The notes: a model not told the origin generated them from the sequence alone. DNA of 64,000 bases from CAYNUJ01 sp964573255 (GCA_964573255.1 CAZNJB010000013.1:11322-75321); one strand, 5' to 3'. Shown: positions 1 to 9,462, numbered from the stretch's first letter. Numbers and translations are program-made.

Positions 1-726
1 TTCGACCCACAAATTTTGCGCTTCTTGTAACCGATTTCCTGCTTTTGAATATAAATAATTTTTCAATAAGTCAATTTGAGCTAATTCAATTCCTCTATCA
101 TTTAGCGTTTCGAATATTGTATATGCATTTGCATCGGTTGGAACTGTAATAACAACAACTTTTAAATTATTTAGAATAAAATTATCCCAATCTTTTAATA
201 TACTAATGTCGTTGTTATTTAATTCTAATAGATTCTTATTGAAATTAAGCATTTCTGAATAAGCTGCTTTTATCCTTTGATGTGATTCTTTTGTTGTTTG
301 AGTTTCTATATATTGGTTTATAATAAATTTTTTGTAAAATTCATTATCTTGAAGAGACAATTCTAATTTTGGGATATTATCACCTACTCCTCTATCCCAA
401 CTACTTAAATAATCATTTCTAATCGAATTTTTGTCGTTTTCATCTTCAAAAAAACTCAATAATGTTGAAAAATAAATGGTAATTGTTGTAATTCGTTGTT
501 GCCCATCAACAATTTCAAGTTTTGTATCATTTTCTATTTTAGTCAAAACTATTGTTCCAAGAAAGTACTCATCATCTCCATTATTAATCGCATCTTTTAA
601 ATCATTGAGTAACTCATTAATTTGTTTTTCTGTCCAAGAATAAGGTCTTTGATAAATAGGAACTTTTAATTTTTCTTCTTTAATTAATTTTCCTATTCCC
701 TTTATTTCAAATTCTATTTTGCTCAT
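1..726 (-). CDS. DUF262 (GmrSD/ParB-like) protein, partial
   Basis: The gene starts at 726 and runs open through the left edge, so the C-terminus is missing and 242 codons are visible. The N-terminus carries the DUF262 hallmarks VPIYQRPYSW and, further on, IVDGQQRITT, followed near the edge by TLNDRGIELAQIDLLKNYL. DUF262 is the ParB-like NTP-binding part of GmrSD-type (type IV) restriction proteins and often precedes a DUF1524 HNH nuclease; whether that domain follows cannot be seen. Its ATG overlaps the stop of the upstream endonuclease gene by 4 bases (ATGA), which suggests translational coupling to the restriction-modification operon. The family call is firm; a role in defence is inferred from family and context. 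Confidence 0.85.
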   Translation of the reverse strand, partial: MSKIEFEIKGIGKLIKEEKLKVPIYQRPYSWTEKQINELLNDLKDAINNGDDEYFLGTIVLTKIENDTKLEIVDGQQRITTITIYFSTLLSFFEDENDKNSIRNDYLSSWDRGVGDNIPKLELSLQDNEFYKKFIINQYIETQTTKESHQRIKAAYSEMLNFNKNLLELNNNDISILKDWDNFILNNLKVVVITVPTDANAYTIFETLNDRGIELAQIDLLKNYLYSKAGNRLQEAQNLWVE

Positions 727-1703
727 TTTTTTATTACTTTTTCAATTAATAATTTCTCAAAACGCTTCAACTCGTCTTTGTGAAAAGTAAAAACATCTTC
801 ATAAGCAGTTACCATTCTTTTCAAGTCGCCTTTACGAACATACCAACCGATACCGTCCACAAATCCTATGAATGTTGCATTCGGATAATGTTCTTTTATC
901 AAAGTATCAATTGAGATTTCAGTTTTTGATTTATCGCCTTGTCCAGACGAAGTTGTCGCAAGAAAAGAACTTTCTGCAATAATTAATGGATTTTCCTTAT
1001 TTGGAATAATAAAATCCATTGTTCTTTTATTATCCGGGGCATTGTCGATTAATTCAGTTAAATCTCCAGTCTCCCAAGTTATGTCAAGATTTTTTAATAT
1101 ATCTTCAACAATAATTTCAGGATTATTCCCTTTTTTACCCGAATAACTACCTTTTTCCTTATAACGAATCAAAGTATCTATCATTTCAGGTATTTCAAAT
1201 TTTAATTTTGAAATACTTAACTTTTTCAACTCAAATAAAGGAATTGTATCAGCAAGAAAAGGAATTGAAGCACCTTCAAAAAAAATGTTTACTAAACCTT
1301 TTTTAAAAAACTCATTTTTCCTGATTAGATTAGTTATTTTACTATCAGACCACTCTTGAATATTGTCAGGATTTGCTTCATCATACCATTTATCCTTATA
1401 AACAAGTTTATTTAATTCCGGTATATCTACAATCCTGATAATAGTTGTGAGACGTTTAAGATATTCATTAGAGAAACCTGTAAGTGCCAATAACGCTCTT
1501 AATCCGTTTTCTTTTTCAGAGATTAAATCTTCAAAAATTTCTTTTTTTAAGCCTTCTGTTTCAACTCTGTTTTTAACATTTAACAATGTTTCTTTTAATG
1601 AATTAATATATCCTTCATAATCTTCCTCAAATTTTGGATTGAAAAAGTAAAAAGTATTCTTTTTTATTACAGTTTGAAATTTTTCTTCGGTTGTTCTATT
1701 CAT
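723..1703 (-). CDS. Type II-like restriction endonuclease (PD-(D/E)XK)
   Basis: This 326-residue protein probably cleaves DNA as the partner of the methyltransferase directly upstream, 2 bases away. A candidate nuclease core is visible: Asp230 in TMDFII, then Glu244 in IIAESSF, followed by a Gly/Ser-rich stretch and Lys (SSGQGDKSKTE). The pattern D-x13-E-x-S-F with a following Ser/Gly-Lys-x-x-Glu resembles DpnII/MboI-type enzymes, but I cannot assign a subfamily or recognition site. The N-terminal 200 residues are helical and not recognised. It sits between a methyltransferase and a DUF262 gene and overlaps the latter by 4 bases. The restriction role is inferred from core motif plus context; the alternative is another type of nuclease in the same defence operon. 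Confidence 0.7.
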   Translation of the reverse strand: MNRTTEEKFQTVIKKNTFYFFNPKFEEDYEGYINSLKETLLNVKNRVETEGLKKEIFEDLISEKENGLRALLALTGFSNEYLKRLTTIIRIVDIPELNKLVYKDKWYDEANPDNIQEWSDSKITNLIRKNEFFKKGLVNIFFEGASIPFLADTIPLFELKKLSISKLKFEIPEMIDTLIRYKEKGSYSGKKGNNPEIIVEDILKNLDITWETGDLTELIDNAPDNKRTMDFIIPNKENPLIIAESSFLATTSSGQGDKSKTEISIDTLIKEHYPNATFIGFVDGIGWYVRKGDLKRMVTAYEDVFTFHKDELKRFEKLLIEKVIKK

Positions 1704-1705
1704 AT

Positions 1706-2941
1706 TTATTCCTTTTCAAAAATTAAAATATATTCTTCTTTCATTGTATTTCTTATTCCTTTAATAGGTTTTAAAATACTTTTTACTAAATTCAATTTAT
1801 AATTTTTGGCAGAATTTATCACGTTTTGCTCTAATCTAATTCCTCCGGTTTGATTGGTATTTGAACCAATAATTATAACAAGGAACTTGTTTTGTTTTAA
1901 TACTCTTGATGCTTCGCTTAGAAACTTGTCCATATCATCAAAATAGTTTTCAATTTTTTCAGTTTTAGTTTTCCCTTTTAGGCCAATTAATTTTTGTTTT
2001 AATTTATACGTGTCATACCCAAGATATTCCAATTGGTCCTTATCATTTTCAACATAATCAATAGCAAAAGAATAAGGCGGCGATGTTATAATTCCATCTA
2101 TTGAATTATCTGGCAATTCAATATTTAAAGCATCTGAATTTTGTAAGATAGTCAAATTTCCTAATTCTTGATTGTTGAAATATTTATTTGATAATAAACT
2201 TTTTACGGTTTCTAAATATCTGTTTAAAACTTTTGTAAATAGATGTTCGTGATTAGAACGTACAACTCGTTTTGAATAGCCTAAAGCATCCAAATAAGCA
2301 AGCAATGATAATTCATATATTTCTTTTTCTCCTGTTTCTATTTTCTCGATTCTTTGTAAGATGCTTTTTTGTCCGAAATACTTGAATAATTTATCACTAT
2401 TAAGTTCTACTCTTTTCAATAAATCAACATCTATTTTTAAAGCATCGTATTTTATTTTTGTCATTATTTGACAAAATGGACTAATATCAATTGCATAAGA
2501 ATTAATTCCAAGTAGTGCTGCTTCTATATTTGTTGTTCCACTACCAGCCATTGGATCAAGAATTGTCTCACCTTTTTTTATTCCAAGTATATTTATTAGC
2601 CCTTTAATTAATTGCGGGTGAAATTTACCTCTGTAAGGAAAAAGGCTGTGTGTAGCATATCCGGTAGAAAACAATCCGTTTTTAAAATATGAATTAGCCG
2701 TTGATGTTCTATTTTTACTCACTTCTACTGGTATTTCAGAATATCTAAGAAAATGTAAACTGTCCTTGCCGTTATATGATTTAGCATAAGCTGTTCTTAA
2801 TAAGTATTCTTTTGCATCAAGTATTTTATATTCAAGATAGGCTAATTCAAGTTCAAAAAGTTCAGTAACAGAAGGTAATAATTCAACTTTATTGTCAAAT
2901 AATTCTTGTATTGTTGTTGGTATTTTATAAAATTTATCCAT
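1706..2941 (-). CDS. DNA methyltransferase (N4-cytosine/N6-adenine type)
   Basis: This 411-residue SAM-dependent DNA methyltransferase has motif I as DPMAGSGT (residues 129-136) and the catalytic motif IV as TSPPY (286-290). TSPPY is typical of N4-cytosine enzymes but also occurs in N6-adenine ones. The preceding PYRGKFHPQL segment (about 102-111) is a common motif X region in this family. Motif order X-I-IV with some 150 residues between I and IV leaves room for a target-recognition domain in between. An open frame extends 18 bases further upstream to a TTG at 2959, but the ATG at 2941 is the better start. It is first in the operon with the endonuclease and DUF262 protein and presumably protects host DNA. 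Confidence 0.88.
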   Translation of the reverse strand: MDKFYKIPTTIQELFDNKVELLPSVTELFELELAYLEYKILDAKEYLLRTAYAKSYNGKDSLHFLRYSEIPVEVSKNRTSTANSYFKNGLFSTGYATHSLFPYRGKFHPQLIKGLINILGIKKGETILDPMAGSGTTNIEAALLGINSYAIDISPFCQIMTKIKYDALKIDVDLLKRVELNSDKLFKYFGQKSILQRIEKIETGEKEIYELSLLAYLDALGYSKRVVRSNHEHLFTKVLNRYLETVKSLLSNKYFNNQELGNLTILQNSDALNIELPDNSIDGIITSPPYSFAIDYVENDKDQLEYLGYDTYKLKQKLIGLKGKTKTEKIENYFDDMDKFLSEASRVLKQNKFLVIIIGSNTNQTGGIRLEQNVINSAKNYKLNLVKSILKPIKGIRNTMKEEYILIFEKE

Positions 2942-3340
2942 ATTGCAAAGATACCTCAATAAAGGTGCTTGTAAAAATCAAATTATTTTTTATACTGACT
3001 TATTCTTCACATTAATTCCTCTCATTTAATAATAGTATATTTTCTCTTGCATTGGGCAGAACATCTCTAAAAACGCATTGCGTTTATCGGGACTTTAGAT
3101 TTATATTCGTTAATCACGTAAAAATAAATTTTAAACCATGAAGAATCAAGAAATATCGCATAAGTTCTTTAAACAATTAAAAATAATAGAAGACTATTCC
3201 CTACAAACGGCTAAAAGTTGCTTTTCCACTTTAAAATTATTTTAACTGAGCCGCAAAACCAAAATTATCTCTATTTTTGTGCAACGTAATAGAAATATTC
3301 GTTTTATTGCAAATTTGATCTTATTTAGAAAGAGAATAAT
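2942..3340. other. Intergenic region between divergent genes
   Basis: About 400 bases separate the methyltransferase from the XdhC-like gene. I see no RNA gene. A 7-bp palindrome (AAACGCA-T-TGCGTTT, 3071-3085) and a possible promoter element near 3272 are present. A 35-codon open frame at 3138-3245 has no convincing ribosome-binding site and is not called. Confidence 0.5.
3272..3279 (+). promoter_or_regulatory. Possible Bacteroidota -7 element upstream of xdhC-like gene
   Basis: TATTTTTG matches the TAnnTTTG -7 consensus used by the Bacteroidota primary sigma factor and lies 61 bases before the start at 3341. No clear TTTG was found at the expected distance upstream, so this is weak. Confidence 0.3.
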
Positions 3341-4294
3341 ATGAACTACGACTCAATCTGGCATTTTATTAAAAGTTATCTTAGCGAAGGCAAAGCAGTT
3401 ACTTTGCTTACGGTTGCCGAATCCTCCGCCTCATCCCCTGGAAGGCAGGGATTTAAAATGGCGGTTGCCGAAGACGCCGAAATATACGGCACAATCGGCG
3501 GTGGAATAATGGAAAAAGATATGATGGAATTCGCACTCGGATTTCTATTTGATGAAGAGAATACTGCTATAAAACGGCTTTATCACAGTAATACAACAAA
3601 ATTCGAAAAATCAGGATTGATTTGCGGCGGCAGACAGACCATAATATTCAAGAAACTCGATTCATCCCATCTACCGCTGATTGAAAAGATAATTCACAAT
3701 ATCGATAAAAGAATAGCCGGCGATTTAATTATTTCCGATTCACAGTTTACATACGGTGGAGAGAATTTCCCCGCTAACATCGTATTCAACGATAAAGGCG
3801 AAACTTGGGAATACCGCGAACAGATCGGAATTAAAGACACAGCCTATATCGTAGGCGGTGGACATATCGGATTGGCTGTTTCCCGAATTATGAAATCAAT
3901 CGGATTTTATGTTGTGGTTTTCGATCACAGGGACGATGTTTTTACTTTGGAGCAGAATGAATATGCCGATGAAATTATAATTTGCAAGTATGAGGAAATC
4001 GGGAACAAGATTCTTGAAGGGAATAAATCTTATGTTATAATTGCAACCCCAATGCATGCGGGCGACAGCGCTGCGCTGATGTCTGTGATTAATAAAAACG
4101 TAAAGTATATCGGACTGATGGGAAGTAAACGGAAAATAAAAACCATATTCGACACACTACGAACTGCCGGTATTCGAGAACAGCTTTTCGATAAAGTGTT
4201 TTCACCAATCGGAATTGAAATTGAAGCGAAAACGCCCGAGGAAATAGCGATTAGCATTGCAGCGGAAATAATTAAAGTTAAACATCAATTATAA
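3341..4294 (+). CDS. XdhC/CoxI family protein
   Basis: This 317-residue protein belongs to the XdhC/CoxI family, which binds molybdenum cofactor and helps sulfurate and insert it into xanthine dehydrogenase-type enzymes. The N-terminal CoxI domain shows GRQGFKMAV and GTIGGGIME (about residues 30-60). The C-terminal XdhC Rossmann domain begins at AYIVGGGHIGLAVSRI and ends with GLMGSKRK and a PIGIEIEAKTPEEIAISIAAEI block, which is typical. It is flanked by large intergenic gaps on both sides and no xanthine dehydrogenase, CO dehydrogenase or Moco biosynthesis gene is in the window, so it is a solitary copy here. Family assignment is firm; the client enzyme is unknown. Confidence 0.88.
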   Translation: MNYDSIWHFIKSYLSEGKAVTLLTVAESSASSPGRQGFKMAVAEDAEIYGTIGGGIMEKDMMEFALGFLFDEENTAIKRLYHSNTTKFEKSGLICGGRQTIIFKKLDSSHLPLIEKIIHNIDKRIAGDLIISDSQFTYGGENFPANIVFNDKGETWEYREQIGIKDTAYIVGGGHIGLAVSRIMKSIGFYVVVFDHRDDVFTLEQNEYADEIIICKYEEIGNKILEGNKSYVIIATPMHAGDSAALMSVINKNVKYIGLMGSKRKIKTIFDTLRTAGIREQLFDKVFSPIGIEIEAKTPEEIAISIAAEIIKVKHQL

Positions 4295-4608
4295 GAATAC
4301 TGCTCTTTTTGATATATACTTTTATTTTAGAAAATACTAAAAATAGTATTCATTACTATTAAATTGCATCGTTCTATTTATTATATTTCTCATATAAAAT
4401 TATCCAAGTTATCTTGATTCATTTAAGGTATAGTTTTTCTATTAAGAATTTCAATTTGGCAGAGATAAATTTGTTACAAAAGCTACTTACAACCCGGTCG
4501 TTTTTCTTTATGAATAATAAACCGTTTTAAGATCCTCAACCTCAATTTGTCAATCCCAAATTAAGAAAATATATTTCCGCTTTCGAAAAAAAATATTCAG
4601 GTTCAAAA
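4295..4608. other. Intergenic region
   Basis: This AT-rich 314-base gap contains a short inverted repeat AATACTA-AAAA-TAGTATT (4333-4350) that could be a weak terminator for the XdhC-like gene. No gene or clear promoter was found. Confidence 0.4.
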
Positions 4609-6657
4609 ATGAAAAAAGTAATACTTATAATTCTATTGTTTTCAGTAATGTCTGCCGCTCAAAACAAAAGAGCGATTACGATAGAGGACTTATATAAAAC
4701 CGCATATGTCGGTTCTCCTACTCTTTCCGATGACGGGAAGAAAGTTTTATTCACAGTAACTAAAAACAATTTGCGCGAAGCAAAATCTAATACCGATATT
4801 TATTTGGTGAATTCCGACGGGACAAACCTGAAGCAATTAACTAACAATCCCGCCGCAGATTATAATCCCATTTGGGAAAAAGGCGGCAACAGTATTTACT
4901 TCGTTTCCACACGCGATGGTTCACCGCAATTATATAAACTTCCACTGGACGGCGGCGAACCGGTAAAAATTACCGATTGCAGACTCGGCATATCTTCTCC
5001 AAAACTCTCAGCAGACGGGAAAAAGATAATCTTTCAAGCGAAAGTTTTTCCCGAATGCGGTGCCGATCCTGATTGCAACGATGATATTTACGACAAAATG
5101 ATTAACGGTCCGATTCAAGCTCACCTTGCCGATAGCTTGTTTATCAGGCATTGGACCGAATACGAAGACGGACAATATACACACGTAATGTATCTCGATT
5201 TAACGAATGGAAAAGTTACCGACTTGACTCCCGGATATTTTAATTCGCCCACGTTTTCGGCTGGCGGCAGCGATCATTATGTTTTTTCACCCGGTTATTC
5301 GGAAGTTGCATTCGATTCCAAAAGAGTTGCCAATCCCGAAAGTTCAACCAACTCCGATGTTTGGACAGTATCACTCGACGGAAATAATCTAACAAACATC
5401 ACAAAAAGCAATGAAGGATACGACGGTAATCCGAAATATTCCCCGGACGGAAAGTTTATCGCTTATCTTACTCAAAAGACTCCTGGTTATGAATCGGATA
5501 GATTCAAACTTGCGTTGTTCGATAGAGAAACAAACGAAATTAAAATATTGACGGAAGACTTCGATAACTGGGTAAACGATTTCGAGTGGAGTTCCGATTC
5601 CAAGTTTATCTATTTTACCGGATTCGAAAAAGGCTATTTACCGCTTTTCCGGGTGAATATAGAAACCTTGGAAATAGAAAAACTGATTCCGAATAAAGTC
5701 GTAGCCTCTTTCCAAATTTCCGATAATCAAAAATTCGCAGTCTTTTCATATTCACAAATTGATAAACCGTACGAGTTGGCGGTTTATAATTTCGAAACGA
5801 AAGAGGCGAAGGATATCACATCTTTTAACAAGTGGCTGACTGACTCTTTGGATTTTAGACCGTCAGAACAACTCTGGATTAAAGGAGCCGACGGTGTTCC
5901 GGTTCATGTATTCTTGGTTAAGCCGCACAATTTCGATCCCAACAAAAAATATCCGCTTGTAATAAATGTTCACGGCGGACCCCAGTATCAATGGATGGAT
6001 TCCTTCCGCTTCGATTGGCAAGTTTATCCGGCGGCGGGATACGTTCTAGCCTTTCCAAATCCGCACGGCTCGATTGGATACGGACAAGAATACACTGCGG
6101 CAATTTCCCGCGATTGGGACGGCAAGGTACTTGAAGACGTTATGAAAGTAACTGATTCACTGGCTAGATTAAGCTACGTGGACAGCACCCGAATGGGCGC
6201 AATGGGATGGTCATACGGCGGATACTTTATGAATCTGCTGCAAGCAAGAACCGACCGTTTCAAATGCCTAGCTTCGATGATGGGTATTTACGATCTTTCG
6301 GAATTTGCGGAAGAAACCGAAGAGCTTTGGTTCTCCAATTGGGACTTGGGTAAAGATTATGAATCCAAATCACCGAGCAAATACGTACAAAATTTTAAGA
6401 CGCCCACTTTGATTATTACCGGAGAAAAAGATTACAGAATTCCTTATACACAAAGCATTCGCTACTTTACTAATTTGCAGTTGAAAGGAATCGATTCTCG
6501 ATTGATAATATTCAAGAACGACGGACATTGGCCAAGTTCCCTCCGCTCAATGCCCCTCTATTATAACGCCCACCTGGAATGGTTCCATAAATACCTTGGC
6601 GGAAATCCCGCTCCTTGGAACAGTAAAGATATGGTGAGAAATAATTATTTGAAGTAA
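4609..6657 (+). CDS. Secreted S9 family prolyl oligopeptidase
   Basis: This 682-residue serine peptidase of the S9 family (dipeptidyl-peptidase/acylaminoacyl-peptidase type) should remove short N-terminal peptides in the periplasm or outside the cell. A signal peptide is evident (residues 1-18, ending in SAAQ). Residues about 35-400 form a beta-propeller of TolB/PD40-type repeats with motifs such as SPDGKFIAY and SSDSKFIYF. The C-terminal alpha/beta hydrolase domain carries the triad Ser535 in GWSYGGY, Asp608 in GEKDYRIP and His640 in NDGHWPS. The propeller contains a Cys pair in FPECGADPDCND. It is a single transcription unit facing the convergent type III res gene. Confidence 0.93.
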   Translation: MKKVILIILLFSVMSAAQNKRAITIEDLYKTAYVGSPTLSDDGKKVLFTVTKNNLREAKSNTDIYLVNSDGTNLKQLTNNPAADYNPIWEKGGNSIYFVSTRDGSPQLYKLPLDGGEPVKITDCRLGISSPKLSADGKKIIFQAKVFPECGADPDCNDDIYDKMINGPIQAHLADSLFIRHWTEYEDGQYTHVMYLDLTNGKVTDLTPGYFNSPTFSAGGSDHYVFSPGYSEVAFDSKRVANPESSTNSDVWTVSLDGNNLTNITKSNEGYDGNPKYSPDGKFIAYLTQKTPGYESDRFKLALFDRETNEIKILTEDFDNWVNDFEWSSDSKFIYFTGFEKGYLPLFRVNIETLEIEKLIPNKVVASFQISDNQKFAVFSYSQIDKPYELAVYNFETKEAKDITSFNKWLTDSLDFRPSEQLWIKGADGVPVHVFLVKPHNFDPNKKYPLVINVHGGPQYQWMDSFRFDWQVYPAAGYVLAFPNPHGSIGYGQEYTAAISRDWDGKVLEDVMKVTDSLARLSYVDSTRMGAMGWSYGGYFMNLLQARTDRFKCLASMMGIYDLSEFAEETEELWFSNWDLGKDYESKSPSKYVQNFKTPTLIITGEKDYRIPYTQSIRYFTNLQLKGIDSRLIIFKNDGHWPSSLRSMPLYYNAHLEWFHKYLGGNPAPWNSKDMVRNNYLK

Positions 6658-6669
6658 ATTAAATTTTTA

Positions 6670-6692
6670 GGGGATGGGAAATTTGCATCCCC
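6670..6692. terminator. Hairpin between convergent genes
   Basis: GGGGATG and CATCCCC form a perfect 7-bp stem with a 9-base loop, 13 bases after the S9 peptidase stop and 28 bases from the end of res. There is no long T-run on either side, so termination efficiency is uncertain. Confidence 0.45.
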
Positions 6693-6719
6693 TTCGAGTT
6701 TGTTAACGAAAATAAAGAA

Positions 6720-9344
6720 TTAGTCCAAATCACCAACAGTTGACACTTGTCGATATTCAACATCATCGAATTCATTAAAATGAGCATAACCGCATTTTAT
6801 CTTTTGCTTTTCGCTTATTCTTAATTCCTGGTCCGCAGATTTTGTTTCCGCTACAAAATAGATTGTTTTTTCATTCTTCTTAATTAATGCCCAGTCGGGA
6901 TTGTAATTCCCTATCGGCGTTTTTATCTTAAACCAGATCGGAAGTTTGAAATAAAATTCAATGTCGTCTCTGCTTTCGCATTCTTTTGCAAACTCATATT
7001 CCACATTGGAATCAAGAGGAACAAGATTTTCGTAAATTGTTTTATCTTGTTTGTTAATTGTAAACGTTAATTCATTTACGTGAATATCATATTCTTCGAA
7101 TAGTCTCATTTCGTACTCTTTAGAACCGATTTTTTCATATTTAATGCCTTCAATCATCAAATCGGTGAGCGCATTTTTTATTGCTATTACTGCATTATCC
7201 AGAAATAACTGGGGATTAATTAATATTTCTCCAATTCTACCCGAGTTTTTAAGTATCTCAAAAATTGTCGAGCGCGTAAGTTCCGTGCGCTCTTGAATAT
7301 AAGAAAGTACATCCGGTATTTGGAACAGACCGTCTAACGATGCAGCATAAGAAGCTTTAGTCTCCATAACAATTCCGGTCTTATTAAATTCAAGAGCGGT
7401 TTTAGTTGTTTTAATTATTGCCTTTCTAATTGCAGGCATTTGCACAACTTCTTTTGAGGCTCTTTTAATAAGTTCTTCGGTATTATATTCAACGCGGTAT
7501 GTAGTTTTGTGCTTTATTCTATCCCAAATTGCCTTGAATTTATCTTTAAGCTCGAAACCTTTTCGGTATTTAACCGTTGCTCTTTTCCGTTTGTTTTTAA
7601 TTCTGCCTTTGAAAGATACTCCGCATTCTTCTTCAATTTCCGTTTGTAATTGTTTGGCAAAATCTTCATACGATTCGTTAGCAACAATCGTTAATCGATT
7701 AATATTAGCGTCCTGGATGCGAATTCCTTGCTGATTGACGGCAAGCCTTAAACCTCTGCCGATTTCTTGCCTTTTTTTCAACTCGGATTGTGTCTCGTTC
7801 AAAGTGCAAATCTGAAAAACATTCGGATTATCCCAACCCTCACGCAGTGCAGAATGGCTGAAAATGAAACGCAAAGGTTCGTTAATATCCAATAGCTTTT
7901 CTTTGTTTTTCATTATCAATTTAAAGGTGTCGTCATCAGCTTGTGAATTTCCTTTTGTATCTTTCCATTTGCCTTTTTTGTCCGCGGAGAAATAGCCGTT
8001 ATGGACATCTTCAGCATCAAACGGAATTAAATCTTTATATACCGATTTAGATGATATTTCCCGATATATTTCTTCAAACCATCTGGCAAATTTGCCTTTA
8101 ACCGGATTTCCGTCCGAATCATAGTTCCGGTAATTAGCCACACGGTCAATAAAGAAAAGAGATAGCACTTTTACGCCTTTGCTTTTAAGCTTTCTTTCCT
8201 TTAAAAAATGTTCTTCAATCGTTTTTCGGATTTGGACTTTCATAACCTCATCCGAAAGACCGCCGTATGTATCCCCCACAAAGATAGTTTCACCGTTTGA
8301 AAGCTCGATTAAATTTTCGGAAACGTCAATTCCGTTGATAATATAGCCGCTTTTGTAAATCTCTCTTCTATTGGATAAATCGTATAAATCATCACCGACT
8401 TTTACGGTAACGGATTTTCTTTTCACACCATTCGGAGTATTCACGTCTATTTTGATTTTAGCGGAAGTACGAGTTTTTGTCGCAGTCACTTTTTCCAGAC
8501 AAATGTATGCTTCATTAAAATCATTTTCGGTAACAATGGAATCCACTTCAATTTGTTTTACCAACCCAAGGTCGTACGCCTTTACCGGGTCAAGGCTGTA
8601 AACCATGTTATATCGGTTTGTATGTGTTGCCGAATATCGGAGGGTACAAAGAGGATTCAGATTTTCAACTGCTCTTTTTCTTATTTCTGTCTCCATATTT
8701 TGCGGCTCATCCACTATTACTATTGGAAAGGTAGCTTGTATGAATTCAATCGGCTTTTTACCTGTCAGTTTGTCATTGGGTTTGTTAATGATGTTTTCAT
8801 CTTTGGCAAATGAATCTATATTGATAACGAGAATTTGAATGTGATTGTTTATCGCAAAATTTCTGAGATTGGAAACACGTTTGGAATCATAGACATAATA
8901 ATTAACCGGAGTTTTATCGTAAAGATTTTGGAAATGTTCAAAAGTTATTTCAAGATTTTTAAGAACACCCTCGCGAATGGCAATTGACGGAACAACTATA
9001 ACGAATTTTTTAAATCCGTATTTTTTGTTCAACTCGTAAATTGTGCGGAGATAAACATAAGTTTTACCGGTGCCGGTCTCCATTTCTACTGAAAAGTTCA
9101 TACCGTCCAATTTTTCCGAAACCGGCAGTTCGTTTTTCTTTTGAATCTCTTGAACATTTCTGAGAATTTGCTCTTCGGTTATTTCAAGACGATTGCCTAC
9201 GCCGTTCTCGCTAAACATGTAACTACCGCTGCTTATCGAAAAGCCATAATCCCCTTGATTTAACGGTTGTCCTTCAAAGACTTCTACAACAGAGTTTATT
9301 GCATCTAACTGAAATTGCTGATTCGGGTCGAAGTGGAGTTTCAT
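6720..9344 (-). CDS. res: Type III restriction enzyme, Res subunit
   Basis: This 874-residue ATP-dependent restriction subunit is the cleaving partner of Mod in a type III system. It begins with the usual HFDPNQQFQLDAI block and then carries Walker A METGTGKT (Lys94), Walker B as VDEPQ (211-215), the helicase motif SATHTNRYNMVYSLDPVKAYD, and late helicase motifs HSALREGWDNPNVFQIC and RQEIGRGLRLAVN. The C-terminal nuclease core is visible as PDWAL, then ETK (Asp817, Glu833, Lys835). Length and all motifs are intact, so the subunit should be active. It is last in the YhcG-mod-fic-res series and is separated from fic by 118 bases holding repeated GCGTAAAG motifs. A diverged relic of its 3' part lies at 13935-14270. 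Confidence 0.95.
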   Translation of the reverse strand: MKLHFDPNQQFQLDAINSVVEVFEGQPLNQGDYGFSISSGSYMFSENGVGNRLEITEEQILRNVQEIQKKNELPVSEKLDGMNFSVEMETGTGKTYVYLRTIYELNKKYGFKKFVIVVPSIAIREGVLKNLEITFEHFQNLYDKTPVNYYVYDSKRVSNLRNFAINNHIQILVINIDSFAKDENIINKPNDKLTGKKPIEFIQATFPIVIVDEPQNMETEIRKRAVENLNPLCTLRYSATHTNRYNMVYSLDPVKAYDLGLVKQIEVDSIVTENDFNEAYICLEKVTATKTRTSAKIKIDVNTPNGVKRKSVTVKVGDDLYDLSNRREIYKSGYIINGIDVSENLIELSNGETIFVGDTYGGLSDEVMKVQIRKTIEEHFLKERKLKSKGVKVLSLFFIDRVANYRNYDSDGNPVKGKFARWFEEIYREISSKSVYKDLIPFDAEDVHNGYFSADKKGKWKDTKGNSQADDDTFKLIMKNKEKLLDINEPLRFIFSHSALREGWDNPNVFQICTLNETQSELKKRQEIGRGLRLAVNQQGIRIQDANINRLTIVANESYEDFAKQLQTEIEEECGVSFKGRIKNKRKRATVKYRKGFELKDKFKAIWDRIKHKTTYRVEYNTEELIKRASKEVVQMPAIRKAIIKTTKTALEFNKTGIVMETKASYAASLDGLFQIPDVLSYIQERTELTRSTIFEILKNSGRIGEILINPQLFLDNAVIAIKNALTDLMIEGIKYEKIGSKEYEMRLFEEYDIHVNELTFTINKQDKTIYENLVPLDSNVEYEFAKECESRDDIEFYFKLPIWFKIKTPIGNYNPDWALIKKNEKTIYFVAETKSADQELRISEKQKIKCGYAHFNEFDDVEYRQVSTVGDLD

Positions 9345-9368
9345 CTGCTACCCTCAATAAATAACTTA

Positions 9369-9460
9369 GCGTAAAGTCCAACAGCAGCAAATACTCTTGC
9401 GTAAAGCAAACGAGAAAATACTTTACTCAAAGTGTCTTGTTTATATTCTGCTTTACGCAA
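9369..9460. repeat. GCGTAAAG repeats and 12-bp inverted repeat between fic and res
   Basis: GCGTAAAG occurs at 9369-9376, again inside TTGCGTAAAGCA (9397-9408), and inverted inside TGCTTTACGCAA (9449-9460). The last two are perfect 12-bp inverted repeats separated by 40 bases. They could be operator half-sites or form a long-loop stem in the mRNA between fic and res. Confidence 0.6.
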
Positions 9461-9462
9461 AA

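Noticed and set aside
3071..3085. Palindrome AAACGCA-T-TGCGTTT, similar in its core to the palindrome in yhcG
   Set aside because: Only the short core ACGCA/TGCGT is shared, so it is too short to claim the same element.
3138..3245. Open frame of 35 codons starting MKNQEISHKFF
   Set aside because: It has no ribosome-binding site and no recognisable protein features. Chance is enough in AT-rich DNA.
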